DNA of 64,000 bases, taken from contig OY741285.1 of the NCBI GenBank assembly GCA_963514095.1, positions 7,278,375 through 7,342,374 of the forward strand. Reading direction: 5' to 3'. The notes under the pieces were generated by a model, which was given only the letters and a program-made list of their open reading frames with translations, had not been told where the DNA came from and made no database searches. Below are positions 37,097 to 48,400 of this stretch, one piece after another (positions within the stretch are counted from its first letter, which is position 1; each line of letters begins with the position of its first letter). This DNA comes from Eutrigla gurnardus (lineage: Eukaryota > Chordata > Actinopteri > Perciformes > Triglidae). The translations under genes and the position numbers were made by a program.

Positions 37097-37099
<3 letters not shown>

Positions 37100-37160
<61 letters not shown>
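37100..37160. repeat. (AG)n microsatellite
   Basis: About 28 AG units with one AGAC interruption lie between DUSP array gene 4 and dusp29. Confidence 0.95.
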
Positions 37161-37161
<1 letters not shown>

Positions 37162-37839
37162 TGCTGTCAAAATAAAAGGAATTGGATATCACAGGTTTAA
37201 TGATTTCACTGTCAGAATGAATGATGGCAGAGTATGAAGATATGAGGGAAAAATAAAGGAGTCTGATGGTGTGAAAACTCGGTCTGACATGTTAGCAGCT
37301 TCATCCAGCCATTCTGCAATACAGTCATCATCACACCCTCACTTTGGGGGCTCGCATTTAGATCACTGAATGGACCGTGCATATCATATAACGGGGGGGG
37401 GGGGGGGAATCAAAGACATGTGCCATCCTGTGGAAAAAAACCTCGTCTGTCTAACAGTCTGACACATTTCAGTTCTCTCTCCGGCCCCCCGAGAGGCTCC
37501 AGAGAATGCAGAACATCCTTAACGGGTGTTGTGAGGCAGCGCTGGAACGTTTTTCTCCCCGCGTCTGAAGATATGTAGGGAGGGCTTAAAGAGACCGACA
37601 CAATTCCAAGGAGTCGTTCATATGGCTGAGCAAAAGCTCAGAGTGGCCTGTTCACTCCAGTGAATGTGGGTATCCTTTTTGGCGGGTGCAGAGTTTGGGT
37701 AAAGCTCAGCTTCCCCGCCAGCAGCAGAGATTAAAGTTGTGTGTTTTGGAGTGGATGGCGGGGGGACTGGCTGGGTGGAAGTTTTCCCTGCAGGCAGGGA
37801 ACGTGGCAGCTAAGGTCAGGGGCCCGCCACATCACAGCC

Positions 37840-37849
37840 CTAAAAATAT
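37840..37849. promoter_or_regulatory. MEF2-like site upstream of dusp29
   Basis: CTAAAAATAT fits the MEF2 consensus CTA(A/T)4TAR except for the last base. It lies about 310 bp upstream of the dusp29 start codon. Mammalian DUSP29 is muscle-expressed, which makes the site plausible, but a single match in AT-rich DNA is weak evidence. Confidence 0.25.
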
Positions 37850-38152
37850 CCCCTGCATTTGATTCCCGTCACAGAGCGGTTATACAATCTGTGCCCTCAC
37901 TTGAGCCTCGCTGGAATTAAACCTTTCTGCCTTTAAGGACTTCACAACAAGCATATTGATGAAAACAAAATGTATAAGAAAATGAAGGACTTCGATCTCT
38001 TGGTGAGTGTCACTGGAGATGCATGTGAAAAACAATACAAGAAAAACATGTATTTTTCAGAAAAGTGGAAGGAAAAAAAAAGCAAGTGTGGTATTTCTTT
38101 TCCCTCCCTTAAGCTAATAAATCATGTGTGAAAAGAAAGCCACAGTGAGGAA

Positions 38153-38929
38153 ATGGCTTCTCACAAGTCAAAGACTAGAACCAAGATAAATGTTACAAAG
38201 GCGGCGGAGGAATCCAGTCCAGCGGATGAATATGTCACACCTGGGGGCTATGAGCTGGAGAAAATCCTAAACCGTGGGAGTGTGGCTTACACTCATGTCA
38301 ACGAGGTCTGGCCTAATGTCTACATCGGGGACGAGTAAGTTATTAAAAAAGTAGGAAATGACTGAATAAAATAATGGATTAAAATAATGTTCACGCTGGC
38401 TTCTTGCAGGCAGACTGCAAAGGACAAGTGTAATCTGAAGAGGTTGGGGATTACGCACATCTTGAACGCAGCCGAGGGGACGTGGAACAACGTGGACACC
38501 GGAGCCGGTTACTACGGCGACATGGACGTCGTCTACTACGGCGTGGTGGCAGAAGACGTGACGACCTTTAACCTCAGCCAGTATTTCTTCCCCGCTGCCC
38601 GTTTTATAAAAGAAACGCTGAGCGACCCTCAGAGTAAGACGGCTCATTTCAAGCATAATCCCAGGGATGAGGTTGTGTTCATCCCTGATGATGATGTGAT
38701 TCACGTATGTGCAGATAAACTGCTGGTGCACTGTGTGATGGGAAGGAGTCGCTCCGCCACGCTCTTCCTCGCCTACCTGATGATCTGCGAGAACATGACG
38801 GTGGTGGACGCCGTGGAGCACGTGAAGAACCGCAGGAGGATCATCCCCAACTGGGGCTTCCTGAAACAGCTGAGGGAGCTGGACCTGCAGCTCCTGGAGG
38901 GAAGAGAAGAGGGTCCAGAACAGAGCTGA
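38153..38929 (+). CDS. dusp29: Dual-specificity phosphatase 29 (DUPD1), array gene 5
   Basis: Three coding exons join to 206 aa (human 220): 38153-38334, 38410-38633, 38715-38929. The N-terminus contains DEYVTPGGYELEKIL, closely like the DUPD1 sequence DYCTPGAFELERL. HVNEVWPNVYIGDE leads into the phosphatase domain; the general acid is D110 in VAEDVTTF, and the loop is HCVMGRSRSAT with C142 and R148. The VMGRSRSAT loop is the DUPD1 form and separates it from the other four. In mammals it is a muscle-enriched phosphatase acting on MAP kinase signalling. Intron 2 is only 81 nt, has no stop and keeps frame, so retention would insert 27 residues just before the catalytic loop. It is convergent with kat6b. 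Confidence 0.93.
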
Positions 38930-39430
38930 TGGGGGCACTAGGGTTGGGGTTCAAGTCAGTGGGGACGAATACAAGTCAAGTCATTTAAGTCCAAGTCAAA
39001 TCACAATTTATTCCTAGTAAAACATTAAGTTAAACCACACGGAATTTGACAAAAGCGAAGTAAAATCAAAAAGTCAACAGAAACAATTGAAATCAAAACA
39101 TGTGTAAGTCAAGTCATAAGTCATTCAGGACAAGTGGAATAAATGTCAATTCATTTGAGACAAATCCAAGTAATTAGTCGCATGGTATTTTGTGAATCCG
39201 AGTCAATATACCATCTTCCAGTGTGAATCTCATCAAGTTACGTCACACGTTGGAAGGATTCAGCTCCCTGAATGCTGTCCATCAAAATGACAGCATTTGA
39301 ACATTTTAAGTTGTGTAAACCATGTTTTTTTTAATATTAAAGAGATAATCATTGCTTTTAGTGCGGAGGTGTAATCATTAAATACCTTTTTCATTTTTGG
39401 GTGATTTAAATAAAAGGTTAAAAAATGTGA
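38930..39430 (+). other. dusp29 3' UTR
   Basis: AATAAA signals at 39138-39143 and 39409-39414 mark two possible ends. The first part consists of a repeat with AAGTCAAGTC units. The later signal leaves about 270 bp before the proposed kat6b poly(A) site. Confidence 0.45.
38955..39235. mobile_element. AAGTCAAGTC-type teleost repeat
   Basis: Irregular repetition of AAGTCAAGTC, AAGTCCAAGTC and related words over ~280 bp, the pattern of a repeat family often seen in fish genomes. A further trace (AATCAAGTCTCAGAGG) is near 39493. It would be part of the dusp29 3' UTR. Confidence 0.45.
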
Positions 39431-39696
39431 GACATGATTGTTTTTGCCCTGAAGTTTTTTTGTCGAGTCTTTTTTAGAGTGATATTGAAAGTAAATCAAG
39501 TCTCAGAGGAACCAAGTCCAGGTGGAGTTTCCTTTTCTTTCTGTTTTACTTCTTTTTTATTTTAAAATACTTTTCTGCAGAGAAAATAGCTGCCTGGGTC
39601 ACGACAAGTTCAAAATCTATCATAGCATTCTGGTTCTGTAACTCAGGCTAGTAAATATTTAAAATTAAAAGGAGAACAATCAAGTACATGGTCAAT

Positions 39697-40986
39697 CATA
39701 ATTTATTCTTATGCTAAAATGTACAGCATTTTAAGTGACTGACAAAAGGAGAAAAGTCATAAATACAAGAATGTCATTCTGTCCAATTTTGTGCACATAG
39801 CCAGGTATTTCCCTCCGTTCTTACCAGCAACTCTGTACAGGTACAAAGGCTACAAAAGAGCAATATAAACAAAAACACAAGTACAAGTTGCGTTTTACAT
39901 GCAATCCATTAGCTTAGTTTGGTCTATTCACAGGCTCTATTCTTCTACACTTCGGTAAAATATAAATCCAACATTTTATAAAGATAGAAAACAAATCTAC
40001 AGATGGAATGAAAACGTAGCTTTTTAAAGGCATTATGTAAAATATCAACTTTGGACTAAATTTATATTTTCTTTATTGTTATTCATCGTTATAATCATTT
40101 AGTTCTTTTTAAATTCTGCCACACTTCTTGGACATTTTTGAAATGTTTTAGAACTTTCAGGGTACAAACACTGAGATATGCTTTGTTATTTTTGACAGAA
40201 ATCAGTCTGCTTTATTAAACAGAAAGCTGCCTCAAGGAGATCTGTTACAAAAAGACTTCAGAATTATACATACATAGCAATAAAACCTCTCAAAACCGAA
40301 CAGGAAACAGAACTAAGTTTACATTTTTTTTACATTATTAGAATTAACAAAATATAGTTTCATCTTTCTCCCTGTGGAGGGAAACCTAATAAAGGCCAGA
40401 TATCTTTAAAATGGCTTGCTATTAAGCACAACACTTGTACAGTACTACTCAATGCACTGTCACTAACAGAGACTGAAGCATGCTAGTTGTCACTTTACAA
40501 AATAAGTACAATAATTTAAATATACAAAGGCATGAGTATAGTACAAACTAATTGTCAGCACTGTTAGACAGGTACACTGAACAGGTTCAAACGGCCACTA
40601 ACTCCACTTGTAGCAGGCACATTAAATGGCTTCATTTGAGGCTGCTACACGACTGCAAGACCACTGATGAAATCTCTACCGCTGAGCTCTGAACCCGCCT
40701 GCTCTAAAGACACATCAGAGACACTAACACTAATTAAATAGATTTTCATCGTAATGATGTAAGGCTTCCCATCTGGAGAAACAAAAATACTTTTTGACAT
40801 TAGCTTTTCAAAGTTTACTCAATGATGAAGATTTTTGCATTCTTTCCAAGTGCTGCTGCTGGTTTTTAAGTAATAAAACAAATAACAAAAAGACACCAAA
40901 GAAAGAAAAAAGAAAAAAAGGCCAGATCAGTGCATCTTTAAACAGCAAAATGCACGTGAGAAGGACCGGATGAGTCCCGCGGAGAG
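39697..40986 (-). other. kat6b 3' UTR
   Basis: About 1.3 kb of AU-rich sequence follows the kat6b stop codon on the minus strand. A canonical AATAAA (TTTATT at 39701-39706) marks the likely end. Further upstream signals may allow shorter forms. No coding potential is seen. Confidence 0.55.
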
Positions 40987-43900
40987 TTACCGCCTGCTGA
41001 AAGGCCCTTTCAGGGACTGCTTGGACATGCCTGTGTTCATGTAACCATGGTGACCAGCTGGAGTGTACACCATGTTGCCATGTGGTGGAGCCTGCATGGG
41101 CTGCTGGGGGTATGGCTGTGTTCCCATCATGCCCATCTGCATAGAGTACTGGGGTGACTGGTTCATATAGGCATGGTTGCCATGGTAGCCGCTGTTCATC
41201 ATGGGCTGGCTCATGCTGTAGCCGTTCATGGCGTTGAGGGAGGGCATGTTCATGGAGTTGACGTTGTAGGCCGGTGCCGGCATGATGTTGACGCTCATGT
41301 TCATGCGCGGCATGGCGGCCAGCGTCCTGGATGGCGCCTGCATGGCCACGGTCTGCGGCGGCCGGGCGTACATCTGCTGCTGGTGGTGGGACAGCGGGGC
41401 CGACTTGGAGCGTGCAGAGATGTGACTCTTGGAGACCATTTGGGGCTGGATCCGCTGCGAGGGGGGGATGCCCATGTTGCGCTGCAGCATCATAGACGGC
41501 GGGGAGCTGAGATTGGGGGGCGGGGTCATGGTGGCCTGCACCTGCGGGTTGGGGACTCGATGCGAGGTCTGGGACAAGGAGACCAGGCTGGAGTGCTGAG
41601 ATGACAGCGATGGGGTGTTTGCATAAGATGTGATGGGGTGTGAGGCCGAGTGGTTGAAAGGCAGCGAGTGAGGGTGGTCTATGAACTGGTTGGTGAACTG
41701 CTGCAGTTTGGCGAGACTGAGGCCAGACGACTGAGCGTAGTGCCCGTTGCCATAATCCCCCTGGTGGTTGATCCTCTCATAGAGGGCGAAATTTGCGTTG
41801 CCAGATTCAGGAATGTCTGCCAGCTGCATGGTGGTGGTGAAGTTGGTGGGTATGGCACACTGCGCCATGGGCTGCTGCTGGCTGTGCTGACTGTGTTGAT
41901 TGTGAAGGCTATGCTGAGCGTGCTGATTGTGCTGGCTGAGCTGATTGTGCTGCAGGTGGTGATTGTGGTGGTGACTATGCTGGTTGTGGGGATTGTGTTG
42001 ACTGTGCTGGCTTAGCTGATTGTGTGGACCGTGCTGATTGTGTTGGCTGTGCTGATTGTGTGGGCCGTGCCTGCTGTGGGAGTTGTGTTGACTGTGTTGG
42101 CTGCGCTGGCTGTGTTGACTGTGCTGGCTGTTGCTGGGAGGCCTCTCCACCACGACGCAGCCCTGCGGCGACTTGACGTTGCAGTGCGGCGGCGAGCTCA
42201 GGCTGTTCTGCTGGATCATCCCGCAGCTGCCGGGGTTGACGGCAGCCATTTGCTGGCTGACCGCGCAGCTGCTCTGGGCCAAGCCACTGGGCGGGATGCT
42301 GTAGGAGCAGCTATTCTGGGAGGGGCCTGCCCCACAGATGCTACCCCCCATGGTGGAGTCGTAGCTGCTCGGGTTCTCGTAGTTCTCCGTGGTGCTCTCG
42401 ATGCTGCCTAGATCGCTGAAGCCGCTGTCCACCACCTGCTGCGAGTGATCCGACACCGACGGCACGTCCATCATGGGGCTCGTCTCCATGTTGTGGAGCG
42501 AGGGCACGGAGATGGCACTGTGGTCGGGGCTGATCTGAGTGTAGCCGCTCTCCAGGATGGAGACCGCCGGGCTGTTAACGGAGCGTACCGACTGGCTGGG
42601 GTGCGATTGCGCAGAGGAGAGGGGACTACTGTGGTCTGACTGGGGGCAGTCATCCAGCGAGGTGAGCTGGGGGCTCTGGGCCACGTGGGCGTAGGTCTGC
42701 AGCGTCCTGCAGGGCTCTTGGCTCTCCACGCAGTCCTGGTAAACGTTTTCCCTCTCCGTTTCCTGCGTCAGCGACTGAACAGCTTGGGCCGTCTCTGAGT
42801 CAATCTCCGTGCAGATTGGGGGTTCCTCCCTCAGCACGGGACTGAGTGCTGGCCGCTCCGCAGGCTGAGGAGGTGGGTGATCCGGGCAAGGACTGGAAGT
42901 GCTTTCTTCCTCCGACTCAGAGTCCACAGGATTATCAGAGTCTACAGCTGCTACTGAAGCGACCGCTACTGCTTCAGGTGGTGGTGTTGCTACCGTCGTT
43001 TCCGTCACTGCCTCCTGGATGCTCTCTGGAGCAGTAGCTGGTTCTTCTTCACTAAATGGTACTGTAGAAACCTGCTGACTCAACTCAGAGTCATTGTCTT
43101 CTTTTGGATCTAAAAAAGATGGGTTGCATTCGGGTACTTCTTTCAAACTCTGCTCTAGCTCTGCTTTGCTGCTCTCAGGTTCTGCTGCTTTGCTGTGACA
43201 GTCATCTTCATCATCTGCATCCTGATCCTCTATTTGAGTTCTCTGCTCGTCCTCCTCGTCGTCCTCTGCGTTGTCATGCTCTAAGGACTCGACACCTGTC
43301 GGGCTGTGTTCCACATCTTTGGCTGGGGAGTGCTGCCCATGTTCGCTCTCTTGCTGGTCGTTGTCAGGTGGTTCTGGGGAATCACATCTGTCCTCAGGCC
43401 TGGGGGACATGGCAGCCGGCGAGGCGGCAGGCGAGGCGGCAGGCGAGCACACCGGAGAAGCTACTGGTGATCCTTCGGGGGAGCTGGACTTCTGGGAGCC
43501 ATTGTCAACAGGACTTGGAGGCTCAGAGAGGAGCCTTTCTAATGTGATATCTGGACTAGCCGGGCCTCTGCCTGCTTTGCTGTCCTCATCAGCGCTGACG
43601 ATATCCTGGTCCGGCTCCTCTTTCGCTTCTTCAGTGTGAATGTGATGCTGCTCCGCCTCCATCGGGGTTTCGGGCGGTGTGTAGAGGTTGAGCTTGAAGC
43701 CCATCTTCCGTTCATTCTTAAGCCTCCATTTAGGCGGGCCACGTTTTACTCCTTTTGGCCAGCCTTTCTTCCGTTTCACTGGACGGGGTCTGCTTGGTCT
43801 CTTAGAGAGGACGCCAGCCCCTAAAGGTTGAACAAAAGCATTTTAATGTTCTGCACAACGATCTACCACAAAACAATTTTTATGAGAAATAATAGAATGA

Positions 43901-45407
43901 ATTTTCATCAAGATGTAAATACCTTCATTCCAGTGTTGAAGATTGTCTTTCTTTGCATTTTTCTCAAGCCTCGGGCGTCCTCTCCGGCGTTTCATTGGTG
44001 TTATTGGTGTCTTGTCTTCCACCTCTTCTTCTTCCATCTCGCCCACTCTGCAGGTGCGTTCCAGCAGCGGCATCGGACGCTCATCCTCAGAGTTGTCGAA
44101 CGGCTCGTTCAGCACCTCCGTCGTCTCAGAGATGGTTTCTGTTGTCACGCTGCTGTTTATTCTCTTTCTTTTACGCCCTCTCTTCTTGAGGACAATGGTT
44201 CGCTGAAAAACAGAAAAAAAGAAGAAGCATTTAATTCAGAAAAAAGCTCCATCAGAGTCGCGTAGTTTTGTGCAGAGTGAATACAAGGGCACTATGTGGA
44301 TGACCTGTGAGTACAGAGCAGAAATTCATTCAGGGTTTTGTACCAAATGTAAAAATGTGAAACCCCACAGTGAGACTAAATGTTTGAGCACTGCAGCCTG
44401 GTGTGGAAAACCACAAATGAGACAGGCAGAATAAGCAGAAACCACAGTCTATATTTTACATTCTCCAGTTGTTTCCCCACCGGCTGCCTACGACTCAAAC
44501 GCTTTCTTCTCGGAATTCCTTCACAAGCAGAATGTCAAAACAATACTGTAACTAATGCACTGAATAAACTCCCGACAGCCAGTGTTGTTCTTTTCTGGTT
44601 TCCGCACTGTTTTTGTTGAAAAAGGGTCTCCCTGACATCATGTAGCCGGCTGTAATATTATCTCCAGCACAAGGGGGCAGTGCCATATTGAAAGAACAGA
44701 TGTGAGCGGCACAGAGGAGGGCAGTAAATTAACCATGACCATTGACAATAGTACAAGGTTTAGCCTGCACCGTCTCGACACCAGCAGTGAAAACACAATC
44801 TATTATCTACAGCTGCAGGCACACAGGGAGGCTCGAGATGACAGGAGGAAGCCACTGAACCCTCCACTGCATTCATGAATATTCATCAAACCTTTCCGTT
44901 CCACCAGAGTACACAACATGGTCTCTAATGAAGGAAAATATGTAATGATATACGTTCAATTCCACTTTGTCCTAGACAGAAACTGCAGATAATCAATGAG
45001 ATAATCCCGCCCGGGAGAAATAGCTGACTTGCAGGGATGCAAAAGAGGCACGATTCACATCAACAAACAATAAAAGTCACCTTTCTCTTGGCTGCAAGCA
45101 TCGCGTGGGCTTTTGTTAGTATTGGTGGTGAGCCATCGGAGTCATCATCATCGTCGTCGTCGTCGTCGGCTTCGTCATCGCTCACTTCCTCCAACTGCTG
45201 GATGCACCTCGTCCAGGACAGCGCGGGGCGGCGTTCGTAGGTCCTGTAGGGAACCTTACAGTGGACCTTGGTGAGAGGTTGCCTGCTACCGTGAGTCATC
45301 ATGTAGCCCTCCCTCTCCTCCTTCTCCCAGCAACTGGCCTGCTCCTTCAGCCGCTCAGCCTGGTAATTAAACAGACAAGACGCATAATCTCAGGGAAAGG
45401 CGTGCGT

Positions 45408-45487
<80 letters not shown>

Positions 45488-48400
45488 ACAGCTCCAACAT
45501 CTGAGCAATGAGGCTAATGGGAAAACAAGAGATTGGAATTAACATCATGACAAATGAATCACTGCAGGTTCCTTCCTGATAACAAGAGCGGCGTCCTGAT
45601 TGGACGCGTGCCCGTCACGGAGGAGACATTTCCGTTAAGCAACCGTGGAAAGATTGCATTTCATGGAATATTCAGCACTATCAATTATGTAGTGAACTGA
45701 TTTAGGGCAATTTTGCACAACATTAGATGCCTGCTGACAGTGATAATGCCTTTCCCCCATTAATGGCCTCCATTTGAACTCTGCAGCTAATCAAACAAGT
45801 CTAAACAAACAACTGGCGTCTCCCGACTGAATGAGGGAACTTACATCCATCTCCGCCTCCCTCTCCTCCTCAGACAGGACAGCGTTGAGAGCGGTGGAAG
45901 GTGTCCAGCGCAGGGCGTCGGGGTCCACCTCGTTGTGACGCGGGTGAGCCCTCAGGTTCTCCTTGTGCCTCTGAATCAATCGCTCTCTTCTGACCAACAC
46001 AATCCTATGTCACAGTAAGAAGCCCGCAAATTCGTGTTAGGGAAAGCTAGCGAGGCACTAGCAGGGGTAGACAGACGGTGATATGTGGTTAAATGTGAGC
46101 GTAAAAGACGAGCTCTTTGGGACAGCAGGTGCTCCGTGTCCTTGGGGGTGCTTAACCTGACTTACTTCTGTCAATATTCAGCTGCATTAATGGATACGCT
46201 GTTAAAAATACCCGCTGGCCTGGATAAATCAGACGGCATACAGAAAGCGGCAGAACAGGCTGAAGGAGACTGCGGCTTCGGAAACTGACCTGCCATCCTG
46301 TCTGTCAATCATGCCGAGTTGCTGGAGAGTAGCGGCGATGTCATGTGGACACATCCCAGTGGCCCTGCTTATTCCTTTAACACTGATGTGTTTATCTGGG
46401 TGCTTATAAAGGTACTCCAGTATGACACTTTTCCAATATGCCAGGTAGGATAAGCGACCCAGATCTGACAGCGGCTTCTCCGGGGAGCCGGCTTGTCCTT
46501 CTTGCCTGGTGAGAAGGTAACCTAAAAAGACAAGATTCAAACAAAAACAAAATGCTTTAGTCAAGCTAGAGGCGGCTGCTGGGTTATTTCAGATTGCAAT
46601 TCAATCCCTACACCCCCCTCCCTCATGGATTACATATTCATGTAAGGATGTGACACCAAACCCTGGTTGGGATTTCACCTTCAAATAGTATAAAGGGAAG
46701 CGAGGCAATCAGTTTTCCTCTCCTTCAACCTCTGTCAGAAGCTATGATACATGCTGGCAAGGGCAACAAAGGAGGTTGAAAGAGGGGAGTAAAGAGGAAA
46801 CAAAGCGACAGAGCGAAACAGAGAAGCAGCTGGATGTCATTGCTCACAAGAGACTGCACTTAGGAGAGATAACGAACAAGGGGAAAAAAAAACTAATACT
46901 AATATGTATCTGTGTGTAATTAGTTTTATAGCGGCCCTGTCAAGGGTCATTCATTATGAGCAGCATGAAATTAATTAATGCCTTTTAATGTGCACCCACT
47001 ACCGAGAACCAAACAAGCAAATCTAATCACCAAACAGTGAACACATAATATTCCAGTAATCATGACAATATTCATTACTAAAGCTAAGAAGAGGAGCCTG
47101 TGATAACAAACACTTTGCCGATGAATATTCAAATAATTTAATTGAAAAAAAGTCATATTTCATTCTGTGTCACTTTACAAATATATCATCATTAATAAAG
47201 CAAAACAAAAAGAGCTGCGCTGAGCCCTTTGAATAATGATTTGAAAGGGAACATTCTTCACACAGGCGCCCCAATAACGCTCTGCTCTCAGAGCTACCTG
47301 AGACAAAGTGTTCCTCTAATACAATCCAATATAACAGAAAATCTTAATCTAAACAACTTCCAGCTCCAAAGCTACATTTTCCAATAAAGCCTTCAAAGAG
47401 CTCAGAACTCAGCTGCGTTCAATCTCCCCTAATCCCTGTCTTTGTTATCAGCACACTCTCAATATCACAGATCCTCTTGCATCTCTGTGTCTCAATGGCT
47501 CCCAAAGTGAACAGGAAATCAAATGCTCCATTACCGCCCCGCCCTCGCTCCTTTTTCCTTTCTCTCCATCACAAACTGGGCGAAGATACAACTCTTCAAA
47601 ACAATAAAACGCCTATAATGACGGGGAAAAAAATGCCTGCCTAAACACAGAAATCCACTCAAGGCAGCAACTGTTTTCCAAAGTGGACCGGGAGGCTTTA
47701 AATATTGTATGTGCTGCATTTACTGCACTGAAACATAAAAGCAGTATCTAAACCTCATCAAAAGTCAAGGAGAGAGAATAGGGGGCATTTTCTACAAAAG
47801 CTCTTCGGGCAAAGAAATACTATTGGCCATGAAATAATGTATGCAGCGGGAATGTAATGTTTCTCACCCCTAATCTGTGATTGCTTAAGTGCTGTACATG
47901 AATGCTCTTGATTAGCCCACTTCAAAGCCTTGATCAAATAACAGCACCTTGCCACGAGCGACAAATTCTCCCCTTAATCTCAAATTGTTTGCAAAGAGCA
48001 ATGAAAAAGAAAAAGAAAAAAAAAAGAAGTCAGATCAGCGGTCTAAAAACGCATTAAGAAACTTACTGAAATCAATAAGGAACCTTCCAAATCCTTGCCT
48101 TTGGTACTGAGGCATGATCATTATGCAGGAGACATTGTACTTCTGCTGGCAAAGCTTTTCCTGAGGGAAGGAGAAACAGATCAAGTATGTCAGAGCTCTG
48201 CTGAAGCTGGCAATTTACTGCACCTGCCATTGTCCTTGTCTAAAGCGGTGCACAGGCACATGCACGCCACACACAAAAGGTGATGAGCTTTCACTAAAAA
48301 ATATCCCTCCGGTCTGAACTGGAGCTACAATAATGCAATAATGATGATTATCTTTTTTGTTTGTTAATCTGACAATTAGTTGATTTTTTTTTTTTACACC

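Larger units (their letters stand above)
36271..38152. other. Spacer between DUSP array gene 4 and dusp29
   Basis: It has no protein-coding exon recognised. It contains a GA microsatellite, a G run at 37392-37407 and the upstream region of dusp29. A sequence ending in a good GTGAGT donor at 38003, with an acceptor-like CACAG at 38139-38143, suggests a non-coding first exon of dusp29. Confidence 0.5.

Noticed and set aside
38267..38938. 223-codon minus-strand frame
   Set aside because: Antisense shadow of dusp29 exons 1 to 3.
41173..42639. Chain of long plus-strand open frames (up to 143 codons) opposite the last kat6b exon
   Set aside because: They mirror the codon structure and the repeat of the real minus-strand exon, which matches KAT6B throughout; no domain and no splice logic on the plus strand.
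45037..45302. Poly-Ser and poly-Asp frames on opposite strands
   Set aside because: Only the minus-strand poly-Asp frame is real (acidic run of kat6b); the poly-Ser frame is its shadow.
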